From positions 868,001 to 932,000 of the forward strand of contig NW_026570251.1 of assembly GCF_019649055.1 (NCBI RefSeq): 64,000 bases of DNA, read 5' to 3'. Source of the DNA: Paramacrobiotus metropolitanus. Its lineage: Eukaryota > Tardigrada > Eutardigrada > Parachela > Macrobiotidae. A program made the position numbers and the translations under genes. Below, piece by piece: positions 32,839 to 46,600 of this stretch. Within the stretch, counting starts at the first letter, position 1. Each line of letters begins with the position of its first letter. The notes under the pieces are model-generated. The model searched no databases, had not been told where the DNA came from, and worked only from the letters and a program-made list of their open reading frames with translations.

Positions 32839-35800
32839 CTACAACCGCGAATGCGGCTGCGACAGATTAAGGATGTGGGGCGAGGTGCGGGTGGTGTTCC
32901 CGCCCGTGGGCGGCGGCCCCGGAGGATGGTTGTGGGAGGTGGGGAACGCGTAGTGGATGGGCGCCAGCACTGGCTCCTTGTGGTGGCTGGCCGGGGTCAC
33001 CGGCAGGGAGCCGCGCCGCATCACCATGTTCCCGCCGGAGGTGGCCGACTGGATGACCGTGGCGTTGTGCTGCACGGCGCCCGGGACCTGGCAGATGAAG
33101 GGCAGCGAGCCGACGGTGCTCCCGGGGACGAACGGTAGCGGGGTCTGCAGGAAGGAAGCCGCCGCCTGCTGGGGGGTCAGAAACATGGGCCGCGGGAAGG
33201 TCGGGACGGGTCCGGCGGCCGCCGATGACGGGTGGAGGTTGGGGGTGCTGGTGGAGGTGGGCTTGGGACCGCTGTGGGTGGTGGCCGTAACCGAGAAGTT
33301 GACGTTGATGGTCACCGGGTGGCAGATGGAATGCGGACCGACCTTGGCGTCCGGCTCGAACTCGATGAGGTGGGTGGCCAGGGACGACGGGACGTAGTAG
33401 GCCCCGGAGGAATGCAGCGCGAAGATGGGCACCGTCGAGGAGGAGGTGACGGCCGGCGACCCGGAGGCCCGCCGCTTGTGGGCGGTGGCCACGAAGTCGG
33501 CAGGGAAGGAGTCGAAGGAGCCTTCGCGGTCGATGCTCTCGTTGGATCCGGAGGAACGGGAATCAGGGCGCCGTTTGCCCAACAGTATCGGGCTCTCCTC
33601 CACTTTGATCTCGGGGTCGCTGGTGCGGCGCAGCTCCTCCTTGAAGCGCTCCTTGATGGTCCGTTTGAAGCTGTACGGGGCTCCTTCTTTGGCGTCGGTG
33701 GTGTCTTTGGCGGATGTGGACGTCGGGGAGGCGCTGCGGACGGCCGCGGTAGAGCTGGCCGGCTCGGTCTTCCCGTCGGCGGCGTCCTGCTGCCCGCCCA
33801 CCGGGCGGTAATTGCGGCCCCACGTGTGGAAGGGGCTCTGCAGCATCTCCTTCAGCTGGCTGGAGGCGGCCGACTCCGCGTCGCCACCTTTGCTCTGCGA
33901 GTTGCCGCTGTTCCCGGAGGAGTTAGGACTGTTGCTGCCGCCGGAAGCGTGCATCTCCGCCTCCGAATCGTAGTCGCTGGTAATGCGGATACCGCGGATG
34001 TCCGACTGGGAGAGCGCCCGCGGGCGGTGGCCGTTGATAAGCGGGGTGACCTCCAGTTTTTGGCTGCCGCGGTGGTGGTGGTGATGTAAGTGCCCGATAC
34101 GGGCTTCGCTCTCGATGGAGGAATCGCGACGGCTTTTGGTGAGCGGCTGCAGAAGGTCCGGTGGGAGGTGTTCCCTTAAATCTGCCAAAAGATAGCGGCT
34201 GTCACGATGTCATTGATTTTACTATTATTTCATAAAATTAACCCAAATCTTTCTTTAGGATTTTCCAGTGGCCTACTGTAGTAAAATACAGTGCATTCGG
34301 TTAACATAATATTAAATATCGTAATAACAAACAGACGTACTTATTAAAATAATCAGTTTTTGTTTTATACGCTTTATTTTACCCTGATATTTAAATTAAA
34401 AAGTAAAAATTGTATATGTACTACCAATAAGAATAATAATTATTTTGATAATATTAATTAATGGTGACCGGAAGTAGCGGCTTACCTATATCGTGGCCCA
34501 TTCGGTCGAGGGCGTTCTGGGTGTGGTTGAGGAGCCGGCTGCACAGGCCCTCCCCGACGAAGAAGCCTTCGACATCAACCAGGAACTGCAGTAACTCCAC
34601 GAAGCAGTCCTTGTAGCCTTCGGCGTAGCTGCGACTGGTGCTGCTGCCGGTGTTGTCTTTGCTCTCGGGCGTCGGAGATTCCGAGGGACTCACGTGCTCC
34701 ACATCCGCTGTAATCACAAAATACCCATAAATACATAAACAAACAATAATAAACAAAATTAAATAAAAATAAAAACAACACAGAAAAAATATACTAATTC
34801 AACTGAAAATCATATAGAAAAAATCAATAAAAAAAATATAATTAAATCATGGTAGCCGCACTCACTTTGAAATCGCGATGGAAGCTTGCTTTGGAGATAG
34901 CGGATATGCTTAATGGCCATTTCAATAATCTCCGTCTTCTCAATCCGCCCGCGACCCTATCCAGCAAAAAAGCATCCGTTAAAAATCAGCTTTCAAATAA
35001 TTCGAAATTTAACTATTGGAAAAACACTAGGGTTGCCGATGAATACGTACACGTACCTTGCGCAGGTAGGACGACGGTATCAACCGGCTGAGATCAGCCA
35101 GACAGTTGTTCATCCGATCCCGCCGGCGTTTCTCGATAATCCGATGGGACATGGGATCCTGCAATGGAACAACACAACACTCATCTCGATTGCCGGGTGT
35201 AATTGACGCACGCTGCGAGTGCAACGGTCACGGATGTTTATATATATACTGTACACGGCCGCGTAATCAACGCAGCGGCCGCGTCCAATTAGCCTAATTT
35301 AAGCACGGTGCCGGCGGAGCGATTAACGGGGGATTATTTTTAACCCGGGACTCGGTAATTCGTATATCCCATAGTCAATACACAGGGTGTGTGATCACGG
35401 GGAAACGCGAGTCATTTCCGCTGTCGCACAACGGCTGACGCATTGTTGACATGTACTGCCTTGCGATACAATTGTACATTGTGATTGTGTGGTGATGTCA
35501 TCGGCGCACGCGGTACCCGTCGGAAAATGCCCCGTGCAACAACACGCTGCACGTCATAGCGGCCAGAGGATGCCGGCTGATTGTTGTGTACGTAACACGC
35601 AATATTTTCATTCTAAACACCACGTTGCAATATCGTACACACGATAAATATTTAATTTCGACCTGGATGCGCAATTTGTTTTGTTTTCCACGATTTCGAC
35701 AGGAAACGCCGGCGTGAAAATAGATTACACAGCAGAAACTGAATTTCTTCTGCGATATTTTAATTAAGTATTTAATTTGATTAAATCGTAAAGTGTTACT

Positions 35801-38800
35801 ACTGCATTTCATAAATTAACATAAAATCTATTGAATCTGTTATGTATTCCAGTAACTTTTTATTTTTATTCGAATATATTTTTTATAATTTCGGCAAGCA
35901 ATACCGGCTCAGGTTAACTTTTTTAATTAAATTAAATTTTACTACTCGTAGGAACTAAATTATTTCAAGGGTCATTTCGGAAATTTCACAGAAATAATTT
36001 TTTATTTATTCTAATAATTAATTATTTTTAAAAAAGCAATTTTTCTCTGTACACGCAAAAACGCGCTTCGGTAAATCAGAAAATCCTGGAACGGAACACG
36101 GAACCGCACTTCGGTCGGTGTTTTGGCGTATACAAAGCACCAAAACACGCACGCGGTGTTTACGTAAGAAAACGCTGCAGTTTTTTCACGAGAGGACCCT
36201 TCGCCCGGTTTCACCGCCTAGCACCACGTGATGCCCACTTGAAAGCGGAACACAACACGACACAATCGATACACGTCCGGTTGAGAACTTATCCGCCGTA
36301 CTCAGCAGAATGTGATACAAATGACGTCTGTACAATGTACATTAAATTTTGTACAGTACAAACGCCGTGTACACAGTACAGTACATATAGCGCCCTGTAC
36401 ACGCCGGCATCAGCCGGGCGCAGCGTGTGATGGGGACGTGATCGGCACTGACCGCTCGGTAAACGCAGCGGCGCTGTCGAAAACGTGATCAATCACGGAC
36501 GGCTGCGTGTGTGTAGTACTGTGTGCATGTACACGCCGGCTTGACCGCCCAACAGGGTCACTGAAGGACATTGTGTGTGACCGCTGCGGCGTTTGGCCTC
36601 GGCGCCGCGGTCTTATGTAATCCGCGCCACTTATTGCGTCAGCGCCCGCTTTAAACCGACAATTTTTCTCGGGTTTCCGATTCCGTTTTTCCGGCTAAGT
36701 TTGCCGATATCTTGCGTTGCAGATCCGTCAATCGTTCAACGCATCGAAGCCAAGAAGTAAATCACTAGTTTGAAAAGATTATAATTTCCGTACATCCGTT
36801 TTTTTCGTGCAAAAAAAACTCAGATATAAAAATACTATAAAAAAGTTTTATACGTATACTAAAAATCATTTTTTCTTTAATTTTATTCAATGTGTCGTTG
36901 ATATTATTAATTTGATTTAAATTTTTTCTGGAGGTGTTTTTAGTCTTTAATAAAAATATATAATAGTGTGGCGGCTGTTTTTATTGATCGATGAGTCGTT
37001 AAATTTTTATTCAGAAATCTGCCTCGTTTTTTTCTCTCGCTGAAGTGGCTTCGTGCAGCGCTAATGATGACCATCACAATTTGGATGGGCCGTGGTTCCC
37101 ATCATAACACGCCCCTCCTTTACGCCGCTTTACAAAGTAGCCGATTACGCTGTGTCGCCACACACACACACGCATTCATACCCAGTTTAAACACACAACT
37201 AGCCGTTGCATAACCAAAACGCTTTGGCACACAAACGCGCTGTTGGCAGGCGCTATGACATAACGCACACACACACACACTACTGAACTTCGGTCAAGTA
37301 CCTTCCAACCGAGTCAAAGCAGCGCCATGTGCTCGCAACAGAATTCGGCGAAAACCAGAAGCGAGAAAAACAAACCCCGGCATACTGTAAAGTGCAGACG
37401 AAACGGTCCGGTATAATTATACATATAAAACATAAATCCGCGCACTGTCATGTACACCACGCATATATGGCTGCCAGTCATCCCTCTGCCATTAAATCCC
37501 ATTTGGCGTAAACAAGCGCCTGCGTCATCACAGTGCACGGCTAATCAGCGGATACCCGGGTTTGCACGTTTCCCGAGCGCTCGCTCGTTCTATCCGTTCA
37601 AGCCGCAGGAGCAGACAAACAAGGACGCGCGCGCACGCTGACGCACATTCCCTAATCGATCCCGTTTTTTCCCTCTCTCTTCCTTTTTCTGAGTGATCAA
37701 TGGGATCACGCGCACGCACGCAACCGGGAGAAAAGCCGCTTTACCAGCGAAAAAACCCGGGCTTTTCGTGTGAAGACTTTTTCTCTGCCTGTTTACGGAA
37801 AATGCAGGCAGTGCTCTCCCGGAAATGAGCTCACGGGAAAAAGAGCCTGGTTTTTCCGGGAGTTGTGGGGGTATTTATTAAGGATCGCGCGTGGTGCAAA
37901 AACAATCAGCGGGCGGTGTATAAAGTTCAGCTTTAAGGTTGATTAGATCGATGCGGGCGCTGCTAGTGTATGAAGGGAGGTTCACGTGGGCCCAGCACAA
38001 TACCGGTTCCGTTGGGAACTGGAGAAAATGGCATTATCGGCGGTAATTCACAGGAGTTCAAATTAAATACTCGGGTCATGTGCTGCACGCGCGCCGGGCG
38101 CAGTAATATAATTAACGGAAATGTGACTGCACCGAAAGGGCAGCAATTATTTCCTTCGACTCGTTGAGAATCCAAAGAAATTCGTATAAAATATTTCTTA
38201 CACTTTAAATAAACTAATGCGACACCATTAAACAGAATTACAAATTATTAATTAAATATGTACGTTTTTTGAGGAATTTTGGATACTTTGGTTGATGATT
38301 AAGAATTTGTTAAACTGGAATAAAATCGGGACTATTTTTATTGTATGCTATTATAACAGAAATTCATATAAATTGTTTTCAGTGCTTTTAAGAAAATTTA
38401 CAATTTTACAAGTTTAGAAGAAAACAATTATTTAGTGAAAGATTTTTGTTTTGTAGGAAATTGAGTGGTTTTATGGTTGATTGTAATTTTTAAAATCGGG
38501 ATGAAATCGGGGTGCAGCGCGGGAATAACTCGAAAGGTAAATGGTCAATTATTAAAGTACACACATAGCGCGCCCGCACTAATGGCGGACGGATATTATA
38601 TTTTTATAATGGCGTTAAAAGATGGCGTTGATGGCGGTGGTGTATTACATAAGCCGTTAGCCGAGCTCCACAGCGGCGCAGAATATAGAGCAGTAAAAAT
38701 GGCGAAACAGAACGTTTAACGGCGGGAAATATTTACAGAGCACTACAAATAAACGCCGCGTCATATCTCCGCGCGAGCGCGCGGCTGCCTGATTACGAAA

Positions 38801-41800
38801 TAGGCCAAGAGCTGCACACACACAACACTCTCTCCCTCTCACTGCGAAAACACTCACTCTGAAAAGAGTGGAAAAATAATAAAAAATTGAGCATGAGAAA
38901 GACATAGAGAGAGAGAGAAAAACGCCGACAGAGCTGACATGACCCAAAAACATTGGCACACGAGTAGCGGTATATTACATACACTGGCACCACGGGCAAA
39001 CGGACGCACGTCCGCCCCAAAATGACCCATTTCACCGCGGTTAGAACAGACTGAACTCGCGCGCGCGCAACATCGCACGATCGATCCCGCCATGATCAGT
39101 CGCCGCCAGACGCCGGGTGGCGCGCTATAACGGCCAGGATTTGGAGCGGGGAGAGAGAAAGAGGGAAGAGAGCAATTAAGGCGCCCAGCCTGGTTTTAGC
39201 TCCGGCGCTGATTGATGCCTGTTCGCCCTCGGTCGAGCACGAACAAACACCATCTAACTGCGCACTCTCGCGCTCCCACTTTTATTTTATCCCCGTTTGA
39301 TACCGGGAACGAGGCCGCGCCCGGGTTTAAATGCGGCGCCGGGAGTTGGAGTGTGCGCGTCTACCTAACACCGCAATAAGCGTTGACGGTGCGCGTCGGC
39401 GTCCGAAGACCGACATGCACCGGGAGACTATTGTTTAATCGGATACTCAACCTACTTTCAATGTCACTGCTGTTGCTGACCCAATCCCGAATTATTAAAT
39501 AAATAAATAAATTTATTAGAAAGGCAGGCAAATGGTTATGCCGGCAAATTTTGTTGAATTTGATTTTAAGTAGGTTGATTATCATAGTGAGATAACCTTT
39601 ATTACCAAGTAGGCAAGTAATAATTATGTGGAACTGTAAAAAATTATAATCGGTTTCCAGTTCAAGGAAACATAGGAAAACCTGAGAAACCAAAGAAACT
39701 TAAGAAAGTTCAATATGTGCGTGCGCAATTATGCGTTAAAAACGTAGCACCTACGTTTTACTAATAAATTGTAGTATTAAAAAATCTATTAAGTGGTTTC
39801 AAAATTTTGCGGTATCTTATAAGAATTTCCTTCTGCCAAGTTTCATACAAAAATGAAGTAATATGTTCGACTACGGCAATGTGTCAGTTGCGTTTCTCAG
39901 ACGGATTAATCCAATTTTAAAAACGGCCACATCGAGCGAGAGAGAGCCTATATGGAGTGTTGGTCATACGACAGCTCGGCTGAGTGAGTAAACAGTAGCA
40001 AATCGAGGTCACCTGAAGGGCTCACACCAGCTGTGTGCGGTAATCGGCTCTCTGAGCTGACGCTACAGATGTTGCAGCATGCCGGCAATCGGGCGCGCAT
40101 GAGTAGACGCACAAGGTTGGCCCCCATATCCACGCAACACCATCCGCATGATGCGGCTACTGTATGCGGCGCGCTCTGAATAGCCAGCGATTACATCAGA
40201 GAGCGGCGCATTGTTCTCCACAGTGGCTGGCTTATGGTGTCAGACAATAATCACACGTATACACACACAAGATCCGTCCACACACACAGGCAGGCAGCCA
40301 CGGAATCTGACCGTGAACATGCGTATGATGTGTGAGGCCGCGTTCAAGGCAGACCTTGAGTGGCCCGTTTGTTTAAGCCCCTTTGCCGACCAATGCCATG
40401 GTCAGGCGGCCCGGCTGAAGGGGACCATCACGCGTTTACGTAATAGCACGCAACTGACCGTGAGCGCGCGGCATGTGATATAATCGCCTTGCGTAATTTT
40501 GTGTCGCCCGCATTTTAAGTGCATAATATTTCTTAGAAATCTAAGAAATCTAAGATTAAAAAGCAGATGTCGACAATTTTAATGAATCTAAGAACCCTGA
40601 AAAAAATTAGAAACTCTGCAGTTTTTAATTAATCTTCTTCGAGGAATATTAGAAGCCTAATAAAAAATATAAATCAGCCATATAAAAGAATATTCTCTTA
40701 GAAATATTAAAAACCTAAGTAAAGTAACAAAATCGGCGAATTTTCTTCTAAGAAACCTAAGAAACCTAAGAAAAAATCGACAATTTGGCGAATCTTGCAT
40801 AACTCTGCTCGGATCTTTAATCCAAACGGCACAGTGCGCACTCTTCCGGCCGAGTTGCTATTTTTACCGGCCATCATTTTCCCCTAATGGAATGTAATTT
40901 GCCGCTTCCGGCGTGGCAGTTAAAGCTACAGACAAACTAATGATCAACTGCCTTTTCCAGCACACACGCCTCTACGTCAGCGGGCCTCTAATGAGCGGAA
41001 ATGAAACCGACTGTAAAAGACGGCACATGTCCCGGGATCAAACAATAGCCCATCTTCTAGTCGACCATGCGAAAATTCCCGGGAAACCTTTTGCACCATG
41101 GTATAGGATGACGCCGATCAACGGCGGATTTTCGTTAATTGCCCACACGTAAAACCACACGTGCGCACCGATAAATAGTATTGATCGTTATGGAGGGCAG
41201 TGCGCACATATACTGGCCGCTCGGGAGAAAAATTACACCGGAGCAAAACCGGTCTCCCGGCAATTATTCCCCTTTTAAGCCGGGGCAGATCAATGCCGCG
41301 GCTGGAGAGGATGCGCGTATGTACGGTGAAGGTGCGGCCGCGCAAAGAGGGAAAATATATACGTTTGCCTGCACAGCAGTATGCAGCGCTGAATTCCCCG
41401 AAACGGCACGTGCACCCGGGATTACACTGGGATCCGGGTCGATTTCTGCGTCATCAATACGGCGATAGAACAGCTTAGCGGTAAAGCTCAGTGTAATTCC
41501 ACCGAGACAACAAGGATGCACCAAGGTAGAAGGGAAGAGAAAAAATTGGCCCAATAAACGCGGCAAACAAATTACAGCCGGGGTCGTCCGCTCAAGGGCG
41601 GCGGTTGGGGAGCGTTTCACGTTTTTCTCATTTTCCGCTTACGGCGGCACTTTTACCGGCGCTTAGTCGGAGAAGCGATTCAGAGAGAGAGAGCGGAAAG
41701 ATAAGTGCAAAACACTTTATGTAATAATGAAGCATGCTGCTGATGGGCGTTGTACGGTGGGAAAATGTTTTACAAGTCGCACACAATTCCCTCGCGGCAC

Positions 41801-43649
41801 TTTTTTTCAACTGACTAATTACCAAACCATAGTTTTCTGATCAGTTTTTTCGAGACAATATAGACTCACCCGTGGCGCCGTCTTCTTTTTCCCGTATCCA
41901 TACTCGTCGTCATGCGGCGATGTGGAAAAGTTCAACGTTCTGAAAAATGCAACGGTTGTTGTATATGTGTGTTGAATTGTGAGTAGCTGCTGTGTGTGAG
42001 AGTGTGAGAGAGCGTTACTTGGCAGCGATACGGCACCAACAATTTTCATGCTGGTCAGAACGGACTACGTAACCATAATGATTCTCTTATTCTCTGTGTA
42101 GCATATACGCGACGTGTGTTGCATGTGCCAGGTAAACACCGTGAATTAACGCCGTGGTTATGAAACGCTGCACAACACTGGCAGAAGAATTTTTGCGCCG
42201 CCATACCGGCCACGACGAGAGCGTCCGCATCAATTCTCTGCCATTGTCATTGTCCGGCAAATGTCGGCACACCGTAAAAAAACTTGTTAGAATAATTTCC
42301 ACGCGCGCGCTCGCGCTTTCTTCACACCAGCGCCAAAACAAATTGCCGGCATTCTTTTCTCAAGCATGACCGTTATGCAATGCCCACAATCTGGACTTGC
42401 TGGCTGCGCCTGATCATGAGATGGCCGAATACGTGTGAGTATATACGAAGTGTATAATGCTTTTCCGGCTGCTGTTTAGCGGCTCACTGCCACTATATGA
42501 CACAAACGCCCACTTCATTCGAGCCACAGCCACAAAACAACAAACAATTTCCAGAACGGAACTGCGTAATAACACTTGTAACGCCTGTGACTTTTGGCTA
42601 ACCTAACCGATTTTCTCTGCCTTCAACAGAAATTAAATAATATTCCCATTCACACGTACACACACTCCACAATCTTTGCTCTTTGGACCTGTTACTGGAA
42701 ACTTGCCGCGGTTGAAAGAATAATTAAGTCACAACTAAACTGACTGCCTGATCAATTAAGCGTAATCAGGACAACCCATCACCGTAAACATGTTGCGCCT
42801 TTCCGGGAATCGCGATTAAAAACCCCATATATCAGGTTTTGAACTTTCTGCGTAAAAACCTCATTAGATAGATCAGGTTTATGCGTTTTGAACTTTCCGC
42901 GTACGGTCGCCCGAATGCCAAGTAACCCTGACGTCATCTCACAGACAACGTAAGACTTTAGTGTGATTTATTGCGACGTACACATACCGCTCCATGTTGG
43001 GATCCTTGAGCTGGCCGGAGGCGTCCTCACTCAGCGGACTGGACTCGCGGGTCTCCCACGCGGCAAACTGCAGGGGCGCCGTGGCGGCCCCGGACTGCAG
43101 CGGGTGGTGGTGCAGCATGGAAGCGGTGGAGACCGTGAGTGCGGGCCCAGCGCGCATCTGCAGTACATTCCCATAATCCACCGCGCCCGACACTGACATC
43201 ATCGATTATACAATACACTTGTACACTCAATCAGCACACACAAGATTCAGGTTTATGATTCTCCCGTGGTCATCCAGAAAACCGCTCGCCTGTACATAAT
43301 ACGTCCTGAGTTTCCGCTATATTTTCTACTTCGGTGCTGTGTTTGTCGGAATATGCCAGAGTTACTTAATCGCCTCGAAATGAAGAATGCTGTGTGGGGT
43401 TGGTTGTGTGAGAGGCCGCTGCTGTTTGAGCGTTGTGTGTGTGTGTTGAGTGCGTACTTACGTGTGTTGTTGCAGCAGACAACGTTGGAGCGGTACTGAT
43501 TGGTCGCGGGGTCGAATACAGGGTGCTTGTACGAGGCGCTTGGTACACAGTGCGCGTTGTGGCAGTCAGGCGAGTGCCACAGATCGAAAGCCGGCTGGGG
43601 CACGTGCTGTGCTGCTGTTGCGGTCGTACAATCTCGTTGGTTCCACTGA
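32839..43649 (-). CDS. cwo: Clockwork-orange-like bHLH-Orange transcriptional repressor
   Basis: Exons, in coding order: A 43,462-~43,649, B 42,988-43,192, 2 35,057-35,158, 3 34,866-34,956, 4 34,486-34,707 and 5 32,839-34,181. Exons 2 and 3 form the b[23 protein letters not shown], loop, then [20 protein letters not shown]. This text is characteristic of clockwork orange. Exon 4 gives the Orange domain ([16 protein letters not shown]...). Exon 5 is a long Ser/Pro/Gly-rich tail ending QPHSRL, without WRPW. Exon A adds a Cys/His segment (SPDCHNAHC). In flies CWO binds E-boxes and represses clock genes. Junctions A-B, 2-3, 3-4 and 4-5 are in phase. B ends in phase 2 while exon 2 needs phase 0, so a small exon in the 7.8-kb intron, or a weaker donor (TAT|GTGTAC), is implied. 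The 5' start is not resolved. A broken partial copy is at 9.9-10.5 kb. Confidence 0.85.
36225..41412. promoter_or_regulatory. CACGTG E-boxes in the large cwo intron
   Basis: Perfect palindromic E-boxes at 36,225-36,230, 37,983-37,988, 41,158-41,163 and 41,407-41,412. In flies cwo is driven by CLOCK/CYCLE and represses itself through E-boxes; use of these sites is inference. The rest of the intron holds simple repeats (CA runs near 37,160 and 37,268; GA run near 38,906) and no supported gene. Confidence 0.45.
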
Positions 43650-43699
43650 CTGAGTTTCCTCGGTGTGTGTGAGAAAATGGCAGCACGTACGTGAGTAAA

Positions 43700-46600
43700 C
43701 GCGTGCTGCTGTATCGCTTGCTCGGCAGACAGATCAACCGAGAAACAGACCAGAGAGAGAGGGAAAATAATACACCCGCTCAAATGCGGTCATATAGCGC
43801 GTTCAGTATCAGCAGACGGGCTTTATCGATTGGCCTCAATGTGAACTATGGCGCTGCTGCGCTCGTACGACTGGCGATAATCGCGTGAATGACAGCCATG
43901 ATATAGATTTTTGCCGGGGCGAGTTTTTTGTGCACTCGTGTGCACCGTGTGTCTGCTGTACTGGTCATGATCAATTGTTCGGGCCGGGGTTAGCTTTAGA
44001 ATCGATACAAAAATTCTAAAAGGAAAGATTGCTGTGCGAGATTGCCCGTTGTGCATGACTGGCGCAGAGAAGGTTCTGTGACTGACAAACGGCTTGAGAA
44101 AAGCAGAAAAAATTGCGCTGCGAGCTGACAAGAACGAAAAGTTTTTAATTGAACGGGCTCCGTTAGTAATACTGCAGTCGGTGGTGGAAAAACATGCAGT
44201 GGCGTCGCAGTGTCAACCGCCCTTAGCGGCTAATTAACTTATACTCCCGGATGGCATTTCACGTCATAAAAACCTCGACGATTCAAAAAAAACTTGTACT
44301 CATTCATTAATAAAATCAGTTACTGCGTCATAAAAACTATTATGAAGCTCGATTTTATGCATCATGGAAAAGAAAGATTTTGGTTAGAAACCTTGCTCTA
44401 ATCAAAACGAAATGAGTAATTTTAAAAATAATTGACTAAGACTTCGTTCAGATTTTATTAGACTTGAATACTGTTTTAATGTATTTCCGCTTTGATCAGC
44501 ATTAACCGCAACAGCAACAACACTAACTGCAACTGACAATAATGCAGTTATTAATACATGACTAGTTATAATACATGATTATGTATTTTTTTTATTAATT
44601 ATGAGTATGTACTATGATTATGTATTATTTTATTTCCATGTTATTTTAATTTCTCAATATGTGCAAGGCGAGCTTCGCTCAACAAACATGATCAAATGAA
44701 GAATTTGTCCCAATTAACATGGGAAGGGACCGTGATTTCCATGTTATCATTGCTGCATTGTTTTTTTTAAACCTTGTTTGTTTATGGCGTAAAAAATCTG
44801 AATTTTTTTTACCAGGTAGTTTTTATTCGGTATTAAGAAAGAAACCGACAATAAATTTTCTAGCACTGCTTTCGAAAACCAAATAAATAATATTAATGGT
44901 TCGGATTTGATATAATTATTTCTAAAATTAAAGCCTCTCTTACGGTAGTCAGTTCAGTAAATTTTAAAAATAGTACAGACAGTCATTAATTTCTCCATGG
45001 TTGTTAGTGGAGCGAGAACCTCTAATCGAGCGCCGGAAAGACGTCAAAGAATGATAACAATGCCGCGGCACTAATTATAGATAGCGGCCAGCTCTCACTC
45101 GCGACATATCGGCTCGCGAGCGCAAACGCGTCGCAGATGTGCTGGCGTTGAACTAGTTTTTTTCCCTTGGCTCTCTTTTTCCGCTTTCGGCCTATTCCAG
45201 CAAAGCGGATCACGCACAGAGCCGTCTGGAATGTTTTCCCCGCATTTCGAGGCAAAAATCGATCCGTCCAGCGCGATTGGGCCCGCGCATTGATATTGCC
45301 GGCACAGACCTTGAAAAACGCAGCACGTCTGTGAAAGCGCTCGCGCCGGGAAAAAAGTTTACCCGGCAAAATTCTCCCACTGTGTTTTATCGCGTTGTAT
45401 GCCGAGCTCTCGTCCGCTTTTGCTGATTTACTAATCAAGTGCAGCGCGGGGAAATTGTTGACAACGCGCCCACTTCCGCCGAATCCGGGCGCTGACGCAT
45501 GGCCCTTATATGCAAAAAACGCCCCGGTCGCAGCAATTATACGACCGTATAACCACATTTGCATTTCGCCGCAGAAACGCGTTCAACTGCGAGTCGTTGG
45601 TCTGACGTAATTCAGTTTTAGTTCAAGTGGATTTTCTTCCGACATTTTTGTGTTGGTTTTGTTCAATAAAATACTACATGGTTTATAAGAAATTTAATTA
45701 CCATTTTTTTAATGCACGCTTAAACGACCGTGCACATCTTTTCGTCCAATATAAACCTGTATCAAAATTTGGTTACTGTTTCTAGGAAATTGCTACTTGA
45801 ATTTTAAAACGCCCGTGGAAATTTGAAGCCGTTAATGTACTGTTCATCATTCCAAGTAATCATATTGTTACAGTTCATCCTGTTAGTGCCGATTCGATGT
45901 AACAAATTTTCCACCATAATAATTTTACTCAACATATCTAATCAGACAAATATTCCTCGCGATACCGCGTGTTCCGTTTTAAGTTTTACGCAACAACAAC
46001 AAAGTTGCGGTGGAAACCCGAGTGTCTTACCAAGTAAACGATTTATTCATCAAGTGCGTATAAACGTGTATACAATTTTTGTCATGTACACTCCACGCAT
46101 ACAGCACACAACACTGTACATAAATTAATCAAAGTACCTGCAAGTTCGAGACTGGCGAAGCGGTTTTCCGCTCGGCTGTTTGTCGCGCAACATGATCGGG
46201 GCACGTGAGACGCGACAAGTGTGCATGTACCCATTTTTGCAATTGAGACGAGTGAGTATTTTTAATAATCGTCGCTGTTACCCATACGACAACGCGGCCC
46301 GTAAACACATGTACCCGCTGACGGCTCGCCAACATTCATATAAAGTGTCTGACTTTGGTGTGACCTTGGCCAGTTGTGTGATAACGCCACAGCGCGGCTG
46401 AAGGTCGACCAGGGACCGGCGACGATTACGGCGAATTGTTGTGTCATGTGTGTGTATACATGGATGCTGGTGTTCAGACTATACAGAGCGCGCGTAAGCC
46501 CGTATACAACATTAGTCTGTCGGAATTAATTCGCGTCTGAAAGTGCTCCGTATAACTCGCGGCTAAAAATACGAGTTAGATGCTGCTTTGGCGTGCGTGA

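Noticed and set aside
33232-34089. Open frames of up to 285 codons on the plus strand
   Set aside because: Antisense shadows of the GC-rich last exon of cwo.
45022-45564. 180-codon minus-strand frame
   Set aside because: No domain, promoter or splice context, in GC-rich DNA where stops are rare.
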